From positions 1 to 6,952 of the forward strand of contig JAGLZJ010000043.1 in assembly GCA_023131555.1 (NCBI GenBank): a stretch of 6,952 nt of DNA. The letters are read 5' to 3'. Both the position numbers and the translations under genes were made by a program. Below are positions 5,311 through 6,952 of this stretch, in pieces (the stretch's first letter is position 1; every line of letters starts with the position of its first letter). The notes under the pieces were generated by a model. That model was not told the origin of the DNA and made no database searches. It worked only from the letters and a program-made list of their open reading frames with translations. Source of the stretch: Candidatus Bathyarchaeota archaeon (GTDB lineage: Archaea > Thermoproteota > Bathyarchaeia > Bathyarchaeales > SOJC01).

Positions 5311-5790
5311 GTGAGTGAATCTGGAAGACGCAAATATTATAACATCAAGCGTGAACTATCAGATGGCTTTGGACAGGTAGCGTGTACAGTTGGTGTAGGA
5401 GCTGTTCAGGTGTCCGGCTCGGAATCACAAGGCAAAGCACTATTCCGTCACAAAGGAGAGTCTCGAGACCTGAGGAAACCAATCAGCCCCATTCAGGAAA
5501 TGACTACAAGATATCTCAGAGCGATGCCTCTCAGAGAACTCTCTGACCTGAAAGTTGTAAGGCAGGAAATCGAAGCAGGCAACATCATTATCCTCAAGGT
5601 TACTCCTTTAGCTACCAGAAGCGTTGACGACGTCAAGAAAGCCGTCAATGATCTGTGCGGCTTCGTAGAAGACGTAGATGGTGACATCGCCCGTTTGGGA
5701 GAGGAGAGAATAGTGGTGGCGCCTTCAGGCGTTCGCATTTGGCGCGAGAAGACGGTTTCTCCTGATGAAGAGGTTCCTACCGCAACCTGA
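5311..5790 (+). CDS. sepF: SepF-like cell division protein (archaeal DUF552 type)
   Basis: This product, up to 159 residues, has a SepF core at about 69-146. It starts YLRAMPLRELSD and ends with GDIARLGEERIVVAPSGV and IWREK. In archaea with FtsZ, SepF dimerises and links FtsZ to the membrane during division. The core strands, the V-D-D-V-K-K-A-V-N-D helix and the D-G-D-I turn all fit. The N-terminus is less certain. GTG at 5311 is the earliest start possible, since an in-frame TGA lies at 5305-5307, but it lacks a clear ribosome-binding site. GTG at 5410 has AGGAG eight bases upstream and would give 126 residues. Neither version shows the clear N-terminal amphipathic membrane-targeting helix expected of archaeal SepF. 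The 3' end overlaps the convergent fttA gene by 14 bases. Family assignment is good; start and membrane attachment are open. Confidence 0.82.
   Translation: MSESGRRKYYNIKRELSDGFGQVACTVGVGAVQVSGSESQGKALFRHKGESRDLRKPISPIQEMTTRYLRAMPLRELSDLKVVRQEIEAGNIIILKVTPLATRSVDDVKKAVNDLCGFVEDVDGDIARLGEERIVVAPSGVRIWREKTVSPDEEVPTAT
5397..5401 (+). promoter_or_regulatory. Possible ribosome-binding site for an internal start of the SepF-like gene
   Basis: AGGAG lies eight bases before an in-frame GTG at 5410. A TATA-like AAATATTATAA at about 5331-5342 lies upstream. Together they make a shorter 126-residue product plausible. Confidence 0.35.
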
Positions 5791-6952
5791 GAGTCTCAAG
5801 GGTTTCCGGAGCAACTGAGTTCATTCTGAACCTTCGCCTGAAGAAGTTGGAGAGACTCAAACACTTCGCTCTTTCCCCATGACCAACTATCAGCTTGTCG
5901 CATCTTGGAGTCAACCTTCGGATGTAGCTGATGATCTGTCGCCTATCTGAATGCCCGGAGAATCCTTCAATTGACTCGACGCGGAGCCGTACTCGGATGA
6001 ACTCGATTTTCCCGTTCTTGCCCATCACAGGAGCCTGCGTCAAGCCTTTTTGCACTCTGCTCCCTAGGGTGCCATTGATCTGATAGCTAACAAATATTAT
6101 TGTATTGAGTTTGTCAGATGCCAATCGCCCGAAATAGTCTATAATTGGTCCGCCTTCCAGCATGCCTGCTGTAGCCATTATGATACTCGGTTCCCCTTCT
6201 ACGATGTCGTCTCTGGCGCTTGGGTGCTCCACGATTGTGAAGTAGTCGGATTGGAAGGGATTTATCCCCTCGTGTAGAATGCTTCTTCGAACTTCACGGG
6301 CTAAGTGTTCAGGGTACGCAGTGTGGATGGCTGTTGCTTCGGAGATCATCCCTTCTATAAACACAGGCGCTTCCTTCATCTGACCGCGCTTCATGTAATT
6401 ATCAATCACTAGCATTATCTCCTGTGCTCGTCCAACCGCAGGTACCGGTATCAGAACTTTCCCCCCTTGTTCCAGCGTTTCGTTGATTATAGATGAAAGC
6501 TTCTCTTCGGCTACGATTCTAGGTGGCATGATATCATTGGGCGCTCCATATGTGCTCTCTGTTATGATAGTCTCGACTCGAGGAAATTCACTGGTGGCGG
6601 CTTCAAGAAGCGTCGTCTTGGCGTATTTGAAGTCTCCTGTGTACACGAGATTGTGTAGGCCTTCCCCAATATGGAGGTGAGTTACTGATGAACCTAGTAT
6701 GTGACCTGCGTTATGGAGAGTCAGCCTAATATCCGGAGAGATATCGGTGACGATTCCGTGGCGTAGCGGTAATGTGTGCAGAACGCAATCTCTGATGTTC
6801 TTCTGATCGTAAGGCGCGATGTTGCCCTGCTTGCCTGCAACATCTAAGTAGTCCAATTGGAGCAGAGTCATCAGATTCGATGTGGGCGCAGAGCAATAGA
6901 CTGGTCCGTCGTACCCGTACTTGAAAAGAAACGGAAGAAAACCACAGTGATC
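5777..6952 (-). CDS. fttA: aCPSF1/FttA beta-CASP ribonuclease and transcription termination factor, 5' end beyond window
   Basis: The minus-strand frame is open from the right edge to a TAG at 5777-5779, giving 391 residues. The full family is about 635 residues (two KH domains, metallo-beta-lactamase domain, beta-CASP domain), so the KH domains and the start of the nuclease domain are outside. The ATG at 6871 is internal; the 27 codons upstream include DHCGFLPFLFKYGYDGPVYC, the end of the H-x-H-x-D-H metal motif and what follows it. In fragment numbering, AGHILGS holds the motif 3 histidine H84, YTGD the bridging D107, ITESTYG the beta-CASP motif A glutamate E132, FSGHSDRRQ motif B H334, and GHGE motif C H358. 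The tail ending PETLETLRLR is the conserved aCPSF1 C-terminus. The protein cleaves nascent RNA and drives transcription termination with RNA polymerase. It appears complete at this end and catalytically intact. Confidence 0.93.
   Translation of the reverse strand, partial: DHCGFLPFLFKYGYDGPVYCSAPTSNLMTLLQLDYLDVAGKQGNIAPYDQKNIRDCVLHTLPLRHGIVTDISPDIRLTLHNAGHILGSSVTHLHIGEGLHNLVYTGDFKYAKTTLLEAATSEFPRVETIITESTYGAPNDIMPPRIVAEEKLSSIINETLEQGGKVLIPVPAVGRAQEIMLVIDNYMKRGQMKEAPVFIEGMISEATAIHTAYPEHLAREVRRSILHEGINPFQSDYFTIVEHPSARDDIVEGEPSIIMATAGMLEGGPIIDYFGRLASDKLNTIIFVSYQINGTLGSRVQKGLTQAPVMGKNGKIEFIRVRLRVESIEGFSGHSDRRQIISYIRRLTPRCDKLIVGHGERAKCLSLSNFFRRRFRMNSVAPETLETLRLR

Noticed and set aside
6869..6871. 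ATG as the start of the beta-CASP protein, giving 364 residues
   Set aside because: The frame continues upstream to the window edge and encodes the conserved family sequence next to the metal-binding motif, so this methionine is internal.

Overview
The window looks archaeal. Its right edge carries the C-terminal two thirds of an aCPSF1/FttA-type beta-CASP nuclease, a protein found across the archaea. Next to it is a SepF-like protein of the archaeal type, and further left an archaeal NatA/Ard1-like N-acetyltransferase whose motifs match the Sulfolobus enzyme. Start codons are mixed (ATG, GTG, TTG), Shine-Dalgarno sites coexist with TATA-like boxes, and genes are tightly packed. A member of the Thermoproteota or a Bathyarchaeia-like lineage is my best guess; the lineage is inference, not something the sequence proves.

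Layout from left to right. (1) Minus strand: a flavin reductase-like FMN-binding protein that runs off the left edge, with pyrE (orotate phosphoribosyltransferase) 50 bases upstream of it. (2) A 366-base divergent, apparently non-coding stretch. (3) Plus strand: a LarA-family nickel-pincer racemase/epimerase homologue with all the recognised cofactor and catalytic residues, then a GNAT N-acetyltransferase with its own promoter. (4) Minus strand: a compact three-gene operon of membrane and exported proteins that I do not recognise as a known system. It encodes a two-helix membrane protein with an acidic tail, an exported protein with seven N-glycosylation sequons and an internally duplicated, LEA14-like beta-sandwich pattern, and a four-helix membrane protein. 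(5) Plus strand: a SepF-like protein. (6) Minus strand: fttA/aCPSF1, whose 3' end overlaps the SepF gene tail to tail by 14 bases.

Most of these genes are ordinary housekeeping functions (pyrimidine synthesis, protein N-acetylation, cell division, transcription termination) and do not form one pathway. The least explained part is the three-gene membrane/surface operon. Its start-stop overlap and short spacings suggest that the three products are made together and may form an envelope complex. No mobile element, CRISPR array, tRNA or rRNA was seen.
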